A stretch of DNA of 37,108 bases, from the NCBI GenBank assembly GCA_905205995.1, contig CAJLFU010000020.1, forward strand, positions 1-37,108, in the 5' to 3' direction. Source of the DNA: an uncultured Haemophilus sp. Its GTDB lineage: Bacteria; Pseudomonadota; Gammaproteobacteria; Enterobacterales; Pasteurellaceae. Below the pieces are notes generated by a model, which was not told the origin of the DNA, did not search any database, and worked only from the letters and a program-made list of their open reading frames with translations. The translations under genes and the position numbers were made by a program. Positions within the stretch are counted from its first letter, which is position 1, and every line of letters begins with the position of its first letter. Below are positions 22,856-30,808 of this stretch, piece by piece.

Positions 22856-23284
22856 ATGACGAACTTTAACGAACTTCAAGAAGAAACCCGTGAAATCATT
22901 ACGGATTTATTAAATGACGGCAGCGATCCGAATGCGCTTTATATTATCGAACATCACATCGCTCATTATGATTTTGATACCTTAGAAAAAATTGCCGTAG
23001 ATGCTTTCAAAGCGGGCTATGAAGTGTCAGAAGCAGAAGAATTTGAAGATGAAAATGGCAAGGTCATTTTCTGTTTTGACATCATCAGTGAAGTGGAATT
23101 AAAGCCTGAAATTATCGATGCACAACAAAAAGAAATTTTACCATTAGTGGAAAAATACAAAGGCATTTATGATGGCTGGGGCACGTATTTTGAAGATCCG
23201 AATGCAGAGGACGATGAATACGGCGATGACGGCGAATTTTTTGACGATAAAGATGTCGAAGACGACAACGAATGTTTACATTAA
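22856..23284 (+). CDS. rraB: Regulator of ribonuclease E activity B
   Basis: RraB binds the C-terminal scaffold of RNase E and modulates mRNA decay. The 142-aa protein is strongly acidic and shows the family's conserved DGSDPNALYIIEHHIAHYDF near residues 22-41, AFKAGYEVSEAEEFED near 52-67, and IYDGWGTYFEDP near 104-115. An Asp/Glu-rich tail follows. The ATG follows AAAAGGAATGCCTT. It is divergent from truD. The SIMPL-domain gene follows in the same direction after about 60 bases. Confidence 0.93.
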   Translation: MTNFNELQEETREIITDLLNDGSDPNALYIIEHHIAHYDFDTLEKIAVDAFKAGYEVSEAEEFEDENGKVIFCFDIISEVELKPEIIDAQQKEILPLVEKYKGIYDGWGTYFEDPNAEDDEYGDDGEFFDDKDVEDDNECLH

Positions 23285-23343
23285 TAATGTGGGGGGAGTT
23301 AATCGCCCTTAATTTTTATCTTACCCAAATAGGAATGGAAAAA

Positions 23344-24054
23344 ATGAAACTTAAAGCACTTTCTCTTGCATTACTTGCCTTACCTATCGCTTCTTTTGCT
23401 GCAGAACCCGTACCGAATTATCCAGCTGATGTAACCTTTACTGTTGAAGCAGAAAAAGATGTGGAACTCGATTTATTGCAAGTCTCCCTTTTTTACCAAG
23501 CAGAAGGGAATAATTTATCGGCTCTTAATAAGACCATGGCTGAAAAAATGAATAAAGCTATTGAATTAGCGAAAGCACAAAGCTCGGTCGAAATTACTGA
23601 TAATTCTCGTAATACCATGGTTCGTTACGATAATAAAGGCAAACAGCAAGGTTGGATTGCGCATGCAGGATTAACCTTAGAAAGTAAAGACTCTCAAGCC
23701 TTATCAACATTAGTAAATGAACTAGATGGCGTATTGGCTATTGCTCAGGTCAATGCCTCTGTTTCTCGTGAAAAATTAAGTAGTTTAGAAAATGAATTAA
23801 CCAAAGAAGCTTTAGCAAAACTTAAAGATAAAGCAGTCTTAATTCAAGAATCCTTGCAGATGAAAGGTTATCGCATACAGAACCTTGAAATTTCCTCAGC
23901 TAATGATTCAGTCGCTGATTTCCGCCCTTATGCCGCAGCCGAACTAAGCTCTAAAAGTTTATACTCGAGTGGGAAAGATGAAACTTATACTCAAAGTGGC
24001 AAAGAGAAAATTAAAGTCAGTGTGAATGCGCGAATTGCATTGCTTAAAGAATAA
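23344..24054 (+). CDS. SIMPL-domain (DUF541) periplasmic protein
   Basis: A 236-aa secreted protein with a clear signal peptide, MKLKALSLALLALPIASFAA, and mature start EPVPNYPADVTF. I chose ATG 23344 behind AGGAATGGAAAA; an ATG three codons earlier is possible. The mature part follows the SIMPL/DUF541 pattern. An early VEAEKDVELDLLQVSLFYQAEG strand pair is followed by a long helix of the NKTMAEKMNKAIELAKA type. A second half contains LKDKAVLIQESLQMKGYRIQNLEIS, and the ending ...KIKVSVNARIALL is typical. E. coli YggE, of this family, is linked to oxidative-stress tolerance, but the mechanism is unclear. It sits between rraB and slyD. Confidence 0.85.
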   Translation: MKLKALSLALLALPIASFAAEPVPNYPADVTFTVEAEKDVELDLLQVSLFYQAEGNNLSALNKTMAEKMNKAIELAKAQSSVEITDNSRNTMVRYDNKGKQQGWIAHAGLTLESKDSQALSTLVNELDGVLAIAQVNASVSREKLSSLENELTKEALAKLKDKAVLIQESLQMKGYRIQNLEISSANDSVADFRPYAAAELSSKSLYSSGKDETYTQSGKEKIKVSVNARIALLKE

Positions 24055-24098
24055 TTTTCTATACAATGAACGACGATTTTTTTAATAAGGAAAACAAT

Positions 24099-24737
24099 AT
24101 GAAAGTAGCAAAAAATACGGTTGTGAGTATCGCTTACCAAGTACGTACTCAAGACGGTGTATTAGTTGATGAAGCACCAGCAAATCAACCATTAGAATAT
24201 TTACAAGGCCACAATAACTTAATCATTGGTCTTGAAAATGCCTTAGAAGGTAAAGAAGTTGGCGACAAATTTGAAGTACGTGTTCAACCAGAAGAAGGCT
24301 ACGGCGAATACAATGAAAACATGGTTCAACGTGTACCAAAAGATGTATTCCAAGGTGTTGATGAAGTGGTGGTTGGTATGCGTTTCTTAGCAGATACAGA
24401 TATTGGCCCAGTTCCTGTTGTGATCACGGAAGTGGATGGCGATGAAGTGGTGGTTGATGGTAACCACATGTTAGCGGGTCAAGAATTACACTTCACTGTT
24501 GAAGTTGTTGGTACTCGTGAAGCAACATTAGAAGAAATTGCTCACGGTCACGTGCATGGCGAACACGATCATCACCATCATCACGATGATGAAGGTGGTC
24601 ACGGCTGCGGTTGTGGTGGTCACGGTCATCATCACCATGATCACGATCATGGACACGGTGGTTGCTGTGGCGGTGGTCATAAACACGATCATGATCACGG
24701 ACACGGTCATGGCGGCTGTGGTTGCGGCGGTCACTAA
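24099..24737 (+). CDS. slyD: FKBP-type peptidyl-prolyl isomerase SlyD
   Basis: Cytosolic prolyl isomerase, chaperone and nickel-binding protein, which in other bacteria supplies nickel to hydrogenase. From ATG 24099, after AAGGAAAA, it is 212 aa. The FKBP domain (about 1-70 and 125-150) encloses the insert-in-flap chaperone domain, with RVQPEEGYGEYNENMVQRVP near 77-96. The tail from about residue 148 is a metal-binding stretch made almost wholly of His, Gly, Asp and Cys, with repeated HGHGG, HDHDH and CGCGG. It ends at an inverted uptake-signal terminator facing hslU. The histidine run is native to the family, not a tag. Confidence 0.95.
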   Translation: MKVAKNTVVSIAYQVRTQDGVLVDEAPANQPLEYLQGHNNLIIGLENALEGKEVGDKFEVRVQPEEGYGEYNENMVQRVPKDVFQGVDEVVVGMRFLADTDIGPVPVVITEVDGDEVVVDGNHMLAGQELHFTVEVVGTREATLEEIAHGHVHGEHDHHHHHDDEGGHGCGCGGHGHHHHDHDHGHGGCCGGGHKHDHDHGHGHGGCGCGGH

Positions 24738-24766
24738 TCTTAATCTAGAGATAAAACTAGAGACAA

Positions 24767-24798
24767 AAAAAGTGCGGTTAAAAATAACCGCACTTTTT
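24767..24798. terminator. Inverted uptake-signal pair between slyD and hslU
   Basis: A 14-bp stem is built from AAGTGCGGT (24770-24778) and ACCGCACTT (24787-24795) with a four-base loop AAAA. It has an A-run before and a T-run after, so it can terminate both converging genes. Confidence 0.9.
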
Positions 24799-24815
24799 CT
24801 TTATCTAAAATTCAA

Positions 24816-26150
24816 TTACAGAATGAATCGACTTAAATCTTCATTTTCAATCACTTCGCCTAATGCATCTGTGACATAAGCGGCATCAATATTCACGGTT
24901 TGACCGTCCATTTCGCTCGCATCAAATGAGATTTTATCCATTAAACGTTCCATAACGGTATGTAAACGTCTTGCACCGATATTCTCCGTTTTCTCATTCA
25001 CACGGAAAGCGGCTTCGGCAATTTTTTTGATCGCATCTTGTGTAAACTCAATGCTTACGCCTTCTGTTGCCATGAGCGCTTTATATTGCTCTGTTAAAGA
25101 CGCATTTGGCTCAGTTAAAATACGCTCAAAGTCTTCTGCCGTTAATGCTGATAACTCAACACGAATCGGCAAACGACCTTGCAACTCAGGGATTAAATCC
25201 GATGGACGCGCCACTTGGAATGCACCTGATGCAATAAAGAGAATATGATCGGTTTTCACCATCCCGTGTTTGGTATTAACCGTTGAACCTTCCACTAATG
25301 GCAATAAGTCACGTTGCACACCTTCACGTGAAACATCCGCACCACTGTATTCGCCTTTTTTACAGATCTTGTCGATCTCATCAATAAACACGATACCGTT
25401 TTGCTCAACGGCATCAATGGCTTTTTGTTTCAATTCTTCTGGGTTAATCAATTTTGCCGCTTCATCGTCAATTAAGGTTTTTAATGCATCCTTAATTTTC
25501 ATTTTGCGTTTTTTGGTTTTATCCGAACCCAGGCTTTGGAACATTGATTGCAACTGATTAGTCATTTCTTCCATACCTGGAGGTGCCATAATTTCCACGC
25601 CCATTGACACGCCAGCCGACACATCAATCTCGATTTCTTTATCGTCTAACTGCCCTTCACGTAATTTTTTACGGAACGCTTGGCGAGTGCTGCTGTTGGT
25701 ATCGTGGTTTTCCACTTCACCCCATTGATTTTTCGGTGGTGGTAGTAATGCATCTAAAATACGATCTTCAGCCGCATCTTCTGCTTTCGCACGATTTTTC
25801 GCAATTTCTTGTTGGCGAACCAATTTCATCGCACTGTCCGTTAAATCACGGATAATCGAATCGACTTCTTTCCCCACATAGCCCACTTCGGTGAACTTGG
25901 TCGCTTCCACTTTAATGAACGGTGCATTGGCTAATTTTGCAAGACGACGCGCAATCTCGGTTTTACCCACACCCGTTGGCCCAATCATTAAAATATTTTT
26001 AGGGGTTACTTCATGGCGAAGTGGCTCTTGCAACTGCATTCTTCTCCAACGGTTACGTAATGCGATCGCGACCGCTCTTTTCGCCTCTTTTTGGCCGATA
26101 ATATGTTGATCTAATTCGGAAACAATTTCACGAGGGGTCATTTCAGACAT
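24816..26150 (-). CDS. hslU: HslU, ATPase subunit of the HslVU protease
   Basis: AAA+ unfoldase that feeds substrates to HslV. The 444-aa length is normal. Walker A GPTGVGKT is at residues 57-64, followed by EATKFTEVGYVGKEVDSIIRD with the GYVG pore loop near 90. The I domain spans roughly 110-240. Walker B, GIVFIDEIDKI, lies near 252-262, and ENIGARRLHTVMERLMD provides sensor 2 near 390. The C-terminal tail EDLSRFIL docks into HslV. The gene starts 9 bases after the hslV stop, forming the hslVU operon. Confidence 0.97.
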   Translation of the reverse strand: MSEMTPREIVSELDQHIIGQKEAKRAVAIALRNRWRRMQLQEPLRHEVTPKNILMIGPTGVGKTEIARRLAKLANAPFIKVEATKFTEVGYVGKEVDSIIRDLTDSAMKLVRQQEIAKNRAKAEDAAEDRILDALLPPPKNQWGEVENHDTNSSTRQAFRKKLREGQLDDKEIEIDVSAGVSMGVEIMAPPGMEEMTNQLQSMFQSLGSDKTKKRKMKIKDALKTLIDDEAAKLINPEELKQKAIDAVEQNGIVFIDEIDKICKKGEYSGADVSREGVQRDLLPLVEGSTVNTKHGMVKTDHILFIASGAFQVARPSDLIPELQGRLPIRVELSALTAEDFERILTEPNASLTEQYKALMATEGVSIEFTQDAIKKIAEAAFRVNEKTENIGARRLHTVMERLMDKISFDASEMDGQTVNIDAAYVTDALGEVIENEDLSRFIL

Positions 26151-26159
26151 AATTTTTCC

Positions 26160-26690
26160 TTATTTATTCGGTAATTCTTCGATAGTGAAATTCGTATTGG
26201 TAAACACGCAAATATCACCGGCAATTTTTAAAGATTTTTCCACAATTTCACGAGCTGATAAATCGGTATTCTCCACCAACGCACGGGCTGCGGATAATGC
26301 ATAATTACCGCCAGAACCAATGGCTAAAATCTGATCGGCTTCCGGTTGCACCACATCACCAATACCGGTAATGATTAAACTTTCTTTTTCATCCGCCACA
26401 ATCAGCATTGCTTCTAACTTGCGTAACGCACGATCGGTTCGCCAATCTTTGGCTAATTCCACCGCGGCTTTTAACAAATGCCCTTGATGCATTTCTAATT
26501 TACGCTCAAATAATTCAAATAAAGTGAACGCATCAGCAGTGCCGCCTGCAAAACCGGCTAGAACTTTGCCATTATATAAACGGCGTACTTTACGAGCATT
26601 CCCTTTCATCACGGTGTTGCCTAATGAAACCTGTCCATCGCCCCCAACAACCACTTGGCCATTACGACGTACGCTTACAATTGTTGTCAT
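26160..26690 (-). CDS. hslV: HslV, peptidase subunit of the HslVU protease
   Basis: Proteasome-like threonine peptidase forming the core of HslVU. The 176-aa protein begins MTTIVSVRRNGQVVVGGDGQ; after Met removal, Thr2 is the nucleophile. MKGNARKVRRLYNGKVLAGFAGG near 28-50 and ILAIGSGGNYALSAARAL near 122-139 are conserved. The ATG follows AAGGATAAAAAGA. A heat-shock-type promoter lies 36-67 bases upstream. It is divergent from aphA. Confidence 0.97.
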   Translation of the reverse strand: MTTIVSVRRNGQVVVGGDGQVSLGNTVMKGNARKVRRLYNGKVLAGFAGGTADAFTLFELFERKLEMHQGHLLKAAVELAKDWRTDRALRKLEAMLIVADEKESLIITGIGDVVQPEADQILAIGSGGNYALSAARALVENTDLSAREIVEKSLKIAGDICVFTNTNFTIEELPNK

Positions 26691-26725
26691 TCTTTTTATC
26701 CTTCTTTTAAGAAAAGTTACTCGTT

Positions 26726-26757
26726 ATATGGCGATCTATTCCGCCAAATTCAAGGGG
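26726..26757 (-). promoter_or_regulatory. Sigma-32 (heat-shock) promoter of hslVU
   Basis: On the minus strand CCCCTTGAA (26749-26757) is followed after 15 bases by CGCCATAT (26726-26733). This is close to the sigma-32 pattern CTTGAA-N13-17-CCCCATnT. It lies 36 bases before hslV, a known heat-shock operon in other proteobacteria. Confidence 0.72.
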
Positions 26758-26800
26758 AAATTTTTCTTTGATGCTTTATTAAACAACCATCTCAAAAAAA

Positions 26801-26816
26801 TGTGACAAAGATCACT
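26801..26816 (+). promoter_or_regulatory. CRP site of aphA
   Basis: TGTGACAAAGATCACT matches 9 of 10 conserved CRP positions. A TATTAT at 26839-26844 lies at the distance expected for the -10 box of a class II CRP promoter. It lies about 100 bases upstream of the aphA start. Confidence 0.65.
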
Positions 26817-26910
26817 TTTTTAAATAGCAAACGATTGCTATTATTTCACATCCATATTTTAAAGGAATATGATTTGTTACAAGTAAAACAAACTACTTAA
26901 TGAGGAAAAC

Positions 26911-27618
26911 ATGAAAAATTTACTTAAACTTTCTGCCATTGCAATTTTAGCGGCAAGCGCAGTCTCTACTTTTGCATCAAACAAAGAACCTTACACTGAA
27001 CAAGGTACGAATGCTCGTGAAATGACAGAGCAAAAACCGATTCACTGGATCTCTGTTGAGCAATTGAAAAAAGAATTGGAAGGCAAAGCACCAATTAATG
27101 TAAGCTTCGACATTGACGATACTGTACTTTTCAGTAGCCCTTGTTTCTATCACGGTCAAGAAAAATACTCACCAGGAAAAAATGATTACTTAAAAAATCA
27201 AGATTTCTGGAATGAAGTGAATGCAGGTTGTGACCAATATTCCATTCCAAAACAAATTGCGGTGGATTTAATTAATATGCACCAAGCACGTGGCGACCAA
27301 ATTTATTTCATTACCGGTCGTACAGCGGGCGATAAAGATGGTGTGACACCAGTGCTACAAAAAGCCTTTAATATTAAAGACATGCACCCTGTAGAATTCA
27401 TGGGTGGTCGCAAACTTCCAACTAAATATAACAAAACACCAGGTATTATTGAGCACAAAGTGAGTATTCACTATGGTGACAGCGATGACGATATCCTAGC
27501 TGCAAAAGAAGCGGGTATTCGTGGTATTCGTTTAATGCGTGCTGCTAACTCCACTTATCAACCAATGCCAACCCTTGGTGGCTACGGTGAAGAAGTATTG
27601 ATTAACTCAAACTACTAA
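26911..27618 (+). CDS. aphA: Class B acid phosphatase
   Basis: Periplasmic magnesium-dependent phosphatase and phosphotransferase acting on nucleotides and other phosphomonoesters. The 235-aa precursor has the signal MKNLLKLSAIAILAASAVST ending near FAS (residues 21-23). The HAD/DDDD signature VSFDIDDTVLFSSP places the nucleophile Asp67 and the acid Asp69. FITGRTAG follows near 132-139, and IHYGDSDDDILAAKEAG near 186-202 gives the C-terminal acidic pair. The ATG follows TGAGGAAAAC. A CRP-like site lies upstream and a USS terminator follows. Such enzymes could help supply nucleosides from external nucleotides, which is relevant to NAD-requiring Haemophilus. Confidence 0.95.
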   Translation: MKNLLKLSAIAILAASAVSTFASNKEPYTEQGTNAREMTEQKPIHWISVEQLKKELEGKAPINVSFDIDDTVLFSSPCFYHGQEKYSPGKNDYLKNQDFWNEVNAGCDQYSIPKQIAVDLINMHQARGDQIYFITGRTAGDKDGVTPVLQKAFNIKDMHPVEFMGGRKLPTKYNKTPGIIEHKVSIHYGDSDDDILAAKEAGIRGIRLMRAANSTYQPMPTLGGYGEEVLINSNY

Positions 27619-27628
27619 TCTTTATAAA

Positions 27629-27658
27629 AAAAGTGCGGTTATTTTTGACCGCACTTTT
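27629..27658 (+). terminator. Inverted uptake-signal pair after aphA
   Basis: AAAAGTGCGGT (27629-27639) and ACCGCACTTTT (27648-27658) form an 11-bp stem with an eight-base loop, followed by CTTATC. It begins 10 bases after the aphA stop. Confidence 0.88.
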
Positions 27659-27736
27659 CTTATCTAATTACCGATCTTAATTTTTAAAAAGTTTCTAGGA
27701 ATATGCTAAAATTTTTGCGTTTCTAGGAGCCTATTT

Positions 27737-29347
27737 ATGTCAGAACTCACGTCTAATCAATATTTAATCATTATTGCCGTGCTGGTTTTTATCAGTATTG
27801 TGATGCTTTTTCTATTAAGCCGCAGCAAACGAGATACGCAAGAATTACAACAAGATCTCAATAAAACCATCGAAGATTACAATCAATTAGCTGAGCGTTT
27901 TGATTCCTTAAGTGCGGTCAAAAATCAACTAGAACAACAAGCTGTTAAAGCACAAACTCATGCGGAAGGCTTGCAAACTCGCCTTAATGAACGTGATGAA
28001 AAAATCCAATATTTAGAAAAAGAATTGGATGAAGAACAGCTCCGTCACGATCAAATTGGTGGGCAAATTACCGCATTAAAAGAACGCTTTGGAATAGCAT
28101 CTGCACAAGCAGAAAGTTTGCAAGGTCAATTACAACAAGCGCAAGAAAATGTACTTAGAAAAGAACAAGAACAACAAAAAACACAGGAAAAATTGACCGC
28201 ACTTTCACAAGAATTAACGGAGTTGAAAACTACTCTTTCCGAAAAAGAAAAGCATTTTGCCGAACAGCAGCAACATATTGAGCAATCCAAACAACAGCTA
28301 GGCGTAGAGTTCCAAAATCTGGCTAACCGTATTTTGGAAGAAAAAAGCCAATCCTTTAATCAAACCAATCAAACGGCATTGGAAACCTTGTTGAAGCCTT
28401 TCCGAGAACAAATCGAAGGCTTTCAAAAGCGAGTTAATGAAATCCATTCAGAATCCGTAAAAGGCAATGCGGGCTTAGAAGCGGAAATCAAAAAGGTGTT
28501 GGAAATTGGCTTAAATATGTCGCAAGAAGCCAATAATTTAACTTCAGCCTTAAAAGGTGAAAAGAAAACCTTAGGTAACTGGGGAGAAGTACAGCTTGAG
28601 CGCGCACTTCAGTTGGCAGGCTTGATTGAAAACGTGCATTACAGTGCACAAGCGCATTTTAAAGATGAACAAGGCGGTCGAAACTATCCTGATTTTGTAC
28701 TTAATCTGCCTGATGAGAAAAACATCATCATTGATAGCAAAATGTCATTGAATGCTTACGAAAGTGCGGTCAATTCTGAGGATGAATTCGAACGTGAGCG
28801 TTTACTAAGGGAGCATATTAAAGCCCTGAAAAATCACATTGATGACTTGCACCGCAAGGATTACAGCAATCTGATTGGCATGCGCAGTCCTAATTTTGTC
28901 TTGATGTTCATCGCAGTGGAACCTGCTTATATTGAAGCCTTAAAATTAGACCCAAGTCTGTTTAATTATGGCTATGAGAAAAATGTGATTATGGTTTCGC
29001 ACACGACCCTCATGCCAATTTTACGTACCGTGGCGAATTTATGGCGTATCGAACGCGGCAACGCCGAAGCGAAAGAAATCGCTGAAAAAGCAGGTGAAAT
29101 TTACAACCAGATTTGCTTGGTGGCAGAACGTTTAAACAAACTGGGGAACACCCTTTCCACTGTGAGCAATCAATACAACAGCACCGTTACTGCCCTTGTG
29201 GGACAACAAGGTTTAGTCGGAAAAGTTGAGCGTTTTAAAGACTTGTCAGCGAAGGCTAACAAGAGCATGCCAAACGTTGAATTGCTCAATAATGACGTGG
29301 ATTTAACGCGACTATCCCTTATCACTACCGAAAATGAGGAAAAATAA
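27737..29347 (+). CDS. rmuC: DNA recombination protein RmuC
   Basis: A 536-aa RmuC-family protein, named from E. coli mutants with altered inversion rates at short repeats. It has an N-terminal transmembrane helix (about 8-28) and a long Gln/Glu-rich coiled coil from about 30 to 190. The conserved RmuC domain runs from about 210 to 510, with LGNWGEVQLERALQLAGL near 282-299, YPDFVLNLPDEKNIIIDSKM near 320-340 (nuclease-like core), and FVLMFIAVEPAYIEA near 393. Three uptake signals lie in the frame, encoding SAVK, LTAL and SAVN. The ATG follows TAGGAGCC. It is not in an evident operon with its neighbours. Confidence 0.94.
   Translation: MSELTSNQYLIIIAVLVFISIVMLFLLSRSKRDTQELQQDLNKTIEDYNQLAERFDSLSAVKNQLEQQAVKAQTHAEGLQTRLNERDEKIQYLEKELDEEQLRHDQIGGQITALKERFGIASAQAESLQGQLQQAQENVLRKEQEQQKTQEKLTALSQELTELKTTLSEKEKHFAEQQQHIEQSKQQLGVEFQNLANRILEEKSQSFNQTNQTALETLLKPFREQIEGFQKRVNEIHSESVKGNAGLEAEIKKVLEIGLNMSQEANNLTSALKGEKKTLGNWGEVQLERALQLAGLIENVHYSAQAHFKDEQGGRNYPDFVLNLPDEKNIIIDSKMSLNAYESAVNSEDEFERERLLREHIKALKNHIDDLHRKDYSNLIGMRSPNFVLMFIAVEPAYIEALKLDPSLFNYGYEKNVIMVSHTTLMPILRTVANLWRIERGNAEAKEIAEKAGEIYNQICLVAERLNKLGNTLSTVSNQYNSTVTALVGQQGLVGKVERFKDLSAKANKSMPNVELLNNDVDLTRLSLITTENEEK
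27910..27918 (+). repeat. DNA uptake signal sequence
   Basis: Exact AAGTGCGGT core in the coiled-coil region of rmuC. Confidence 0.9.
28196..28204 (-). repeat. DNA uptake signal sequence
   Basis: Exact ACCGCACTT core in the coiled-coil region of rmuC. Confidence 0.9.
28762..28770 (+). repeat. DNA uptake signal sequence
   Basis: Exact AAGTGCGGT core in the conserved domain of rmuC. Confidence 0.9.
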
Positions 29348-29427
29348 TACATATCTGTTGAATTTTTCTTTAAAAGCGGCTATTTTCTTGCCACTTTTTT
29401 TATTTTAATTTTATTTGTGGGGAATTT

Positions 29428-29985
29428 ATGGCTACGGAACAAAAAGAAATCACGGATCCATGTGCAAAATATAATGAGCAGACTAACTTTCTAAGCAAAA
29501 CGATTTTTGCAAGTCGTTGGTTACAAGTGCCTATTTATTTAGGTTTAATTGTTGTACAAGGCATCTATGCCTACAAGTTTATGAAAAACTTGTGGTATCT
29601 CATCACCAATGTTAATGAAATGGATGCGGACACCATTATGCTCGCCGTACTTAATCTCATTGATGTGGTGATGATTGCTAACTTATTAGTAATGGTAACA
29701 TTAGGCGGTTATGAGATTTTTGTTTCAAAACTGCGCACGAAAAACCACCCCGATCAACCTGAATGGATGAGCCATGTGAATGCAACTGTACTGAAAGTTA
29801 AACTTTCTATGTCAATTATCAGCATTTCATCTATTCACTTATTGCAAACCTTTGTGAATGCCTCAAAAATTCCTGAAAAAACAATTATGTGGGAAGTGAT
29901 TATTCATTTTTCTTTCTTGATTTCAGCGATTGCCATGGCTTATACCGACAAAATTCTGTACAGTACAAGTCATAAAAATCATTAA
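29428..29985 (+). CDS. YqhA-family (UPF0114) inner-membrane protein
   Basis: A 185-aa membrane protein matching the YqhA/UPF0114 family in length and pattern. FASRWLQVPIYLGLIVVQGIYA comes near residues 28-49, then LAVLNLIDVVMIANLLVMVTLGGYEIFVSK near 71-100 with its characteristic LID and GGYE. Two more helices include the SIISISSIHLLQTF stretch near 129-142. About four transmembrane helices are present. The biochemical function is unknown. The ATG follows GTGGGGAATTT. A small lipoprotein gene follows after 10 bases and is probably co-transcribed. Confidence 0.9.
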   Translation: MATEQKEITDPCAKYNEQTNFLSKTIFASRWLQVPIYLGLIVVQGIYAYKFMKNLWYLITNVNEMDADTIMLAVLNLIDVVMIANLLVMVTLGGYEIFVSKLRTKNHPDQPEWMSHVNATVLKVKLSMSIISISSIHLLQTFVNASKIPEKTIMWEVIIHFSFLISAIAMAYTDKILYSTSHKNH

Positions 29986-29995
29986 AGGATAACAA

Positions 29996-30199
29996 ATGAA
30001 AATAATCTATAAAATAGGTTCAGCATGCCTAGCAATTGGCTCTATTTTCCTTCTTAATGGATGCTTTTTGGTCGATCAAGTTCACGACAAAGTATATGAA
30101 GATTGTTACATTCATCCAGATCACATAAAAAGTATGCCTGATGAGGAATACTCTCGATTGGCTAAGCTATGTGGATGGAATCCAAACAGAACAAAATAA
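29996..30199 (+). CDS. Small hypothetical lipoprotein
   Basis: A 67-aa protein with a signal of about 22 residues and a lipobox LLNGC (Cys23), followed by about 45 residues. The mature part holds two more cysteines, in EDCYIHPDHIKS and AKLCGWNP, which could form a disulfide. The ATG follows AAAGGATAACA and lies 10 bases after the YqhA-family gene, so translation is plausible. A strong USS terminator follows immediately. I do not recognise a family; the repeated Asp/His/Tyr content gives no secure clue to function. Confidence 0.75.
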   Translation: MKIIYKIGSACLAIGSIFLLNGCFLVDQVHDKVYEDCYIHPDHIKSMPDEEYSRLAKLCGWNPNRTK

Positions 30200-30205
30200 T
30201 GAATC

Positions 30206-30235
30206 AAAAGTGCGGTCAAATTTGACCGCACTTTT
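30206..30235. terminator. Perfect 30-bp uptake-signal palindrome, bidirectional terminator
   Basis: Two extended uptake signals abut head to head (cores 30208-30216 and 30225-30233), making a perfect 15-bp inverted repeat with no spacer and T-runs at either foot. It lies between the converging lipoprotein and hslR genes, 6 bases from each. Confidence 0.9.
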
Positions 30236-30240
30236 GTTTT

Positions 30241-30636
30241 CTAGAACTCATCTTGGTGTTTAAATTTCAATAAATCTCGGCGCTCTTTCTTATTTGGACG
30301 ACGATCAGGATGTGGCATTGAAAGTGCATTATTTTTTCTTGCCCATGCCATTTCTTCGCGTTTTTTCACACTCTGTGCCGTTTCTTGATAAAGCAGTTGT
30401 GCTTCTGGTGCACCACGACGTTGATCACTCAACGCAATCACTTCAATTTCTTTTTCATCGCTGCCTTGGCGAAGTTTAATCATCGCCCCGATTTCTACAT
30501 TTTTACTTACTTTGGCACGCTGACCGTTGTAATGGACTTTGCCCCCTTCAATCATCGCTTTCGCAATGCTACGAGCTTTATAAAAACGCGCCGCCCAAAG
30601 CCATTTATCTAAACGCACTTCGTTATTTTCAGCCAT
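30241..30636 (-). CDS. hslR: Ribosome-associated heat shock protein Hsp15
   Basis: RNA-binding protein that, in E. coli, recycles stalled 50S subunits still carrying a nascent chain after heat shock. The preferred ATG 30636, after AGGAAGAGTT, gives 131 aa, matching the family; the frame extends far upstream but only through the nudE region. The S4 RNA-binding fold is clear in VRLDKWLWAARFYKARSIAK near 7-26 and MIEGGKVHYNGQRAKVSKNV near 28-47. A basic tail RRPNKKERRDLLKFK follows. It is divergent from nudE, as often found. Confidence 0.93.
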   Translation of the reverse strand: MAENNEVRLDKWLWAARFYKARSIAKAMIEGGKVHYNGQRAKVSKNVEIGAMIKLRQGSDEKEIEVIALSDQRRGAPEAQLLYQETAQSVKKREEMAWARKNNALSMPHPDRRPNKKERRDLLKFKHQDEF

Positions 30637-30799
30637 AACTCTTCCTATTTCTCTCACTTTGCGTATGATGAGCCAATGACAAGATAATAGGGCTAATATT
30701 ATGAAAAAACAATTTCCACACATTCTCTCCCTTTCTACGGTGGCAAAATCCGTTTGTTTGAAATTCAAGCTGTTGATCTCAAATTCTCTAATGGAATTG

Positions 30800-30808
30800 A
30801 CCGCACTT
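30800..30808 (-). repeat. DNA uptake signal sequence
   Basis: Exact ACCGCACTT core in the 5' part of nudE. Confidence 0.9.

Noticed and set aside
24540..24737. Histidine-rich run suggesting an engineered tag
   Set aside because: It is the native metal-binding tail of SlyD, mixed with Cys and Gly and fused to a normal FKBP domain.
29350..29427. Uptake-signal pair upstream of the YqhA-family gene
   Set aside because: AAAAGCGGC and GCCACTT only resemble decayed cores; neither meets the 9-base match.
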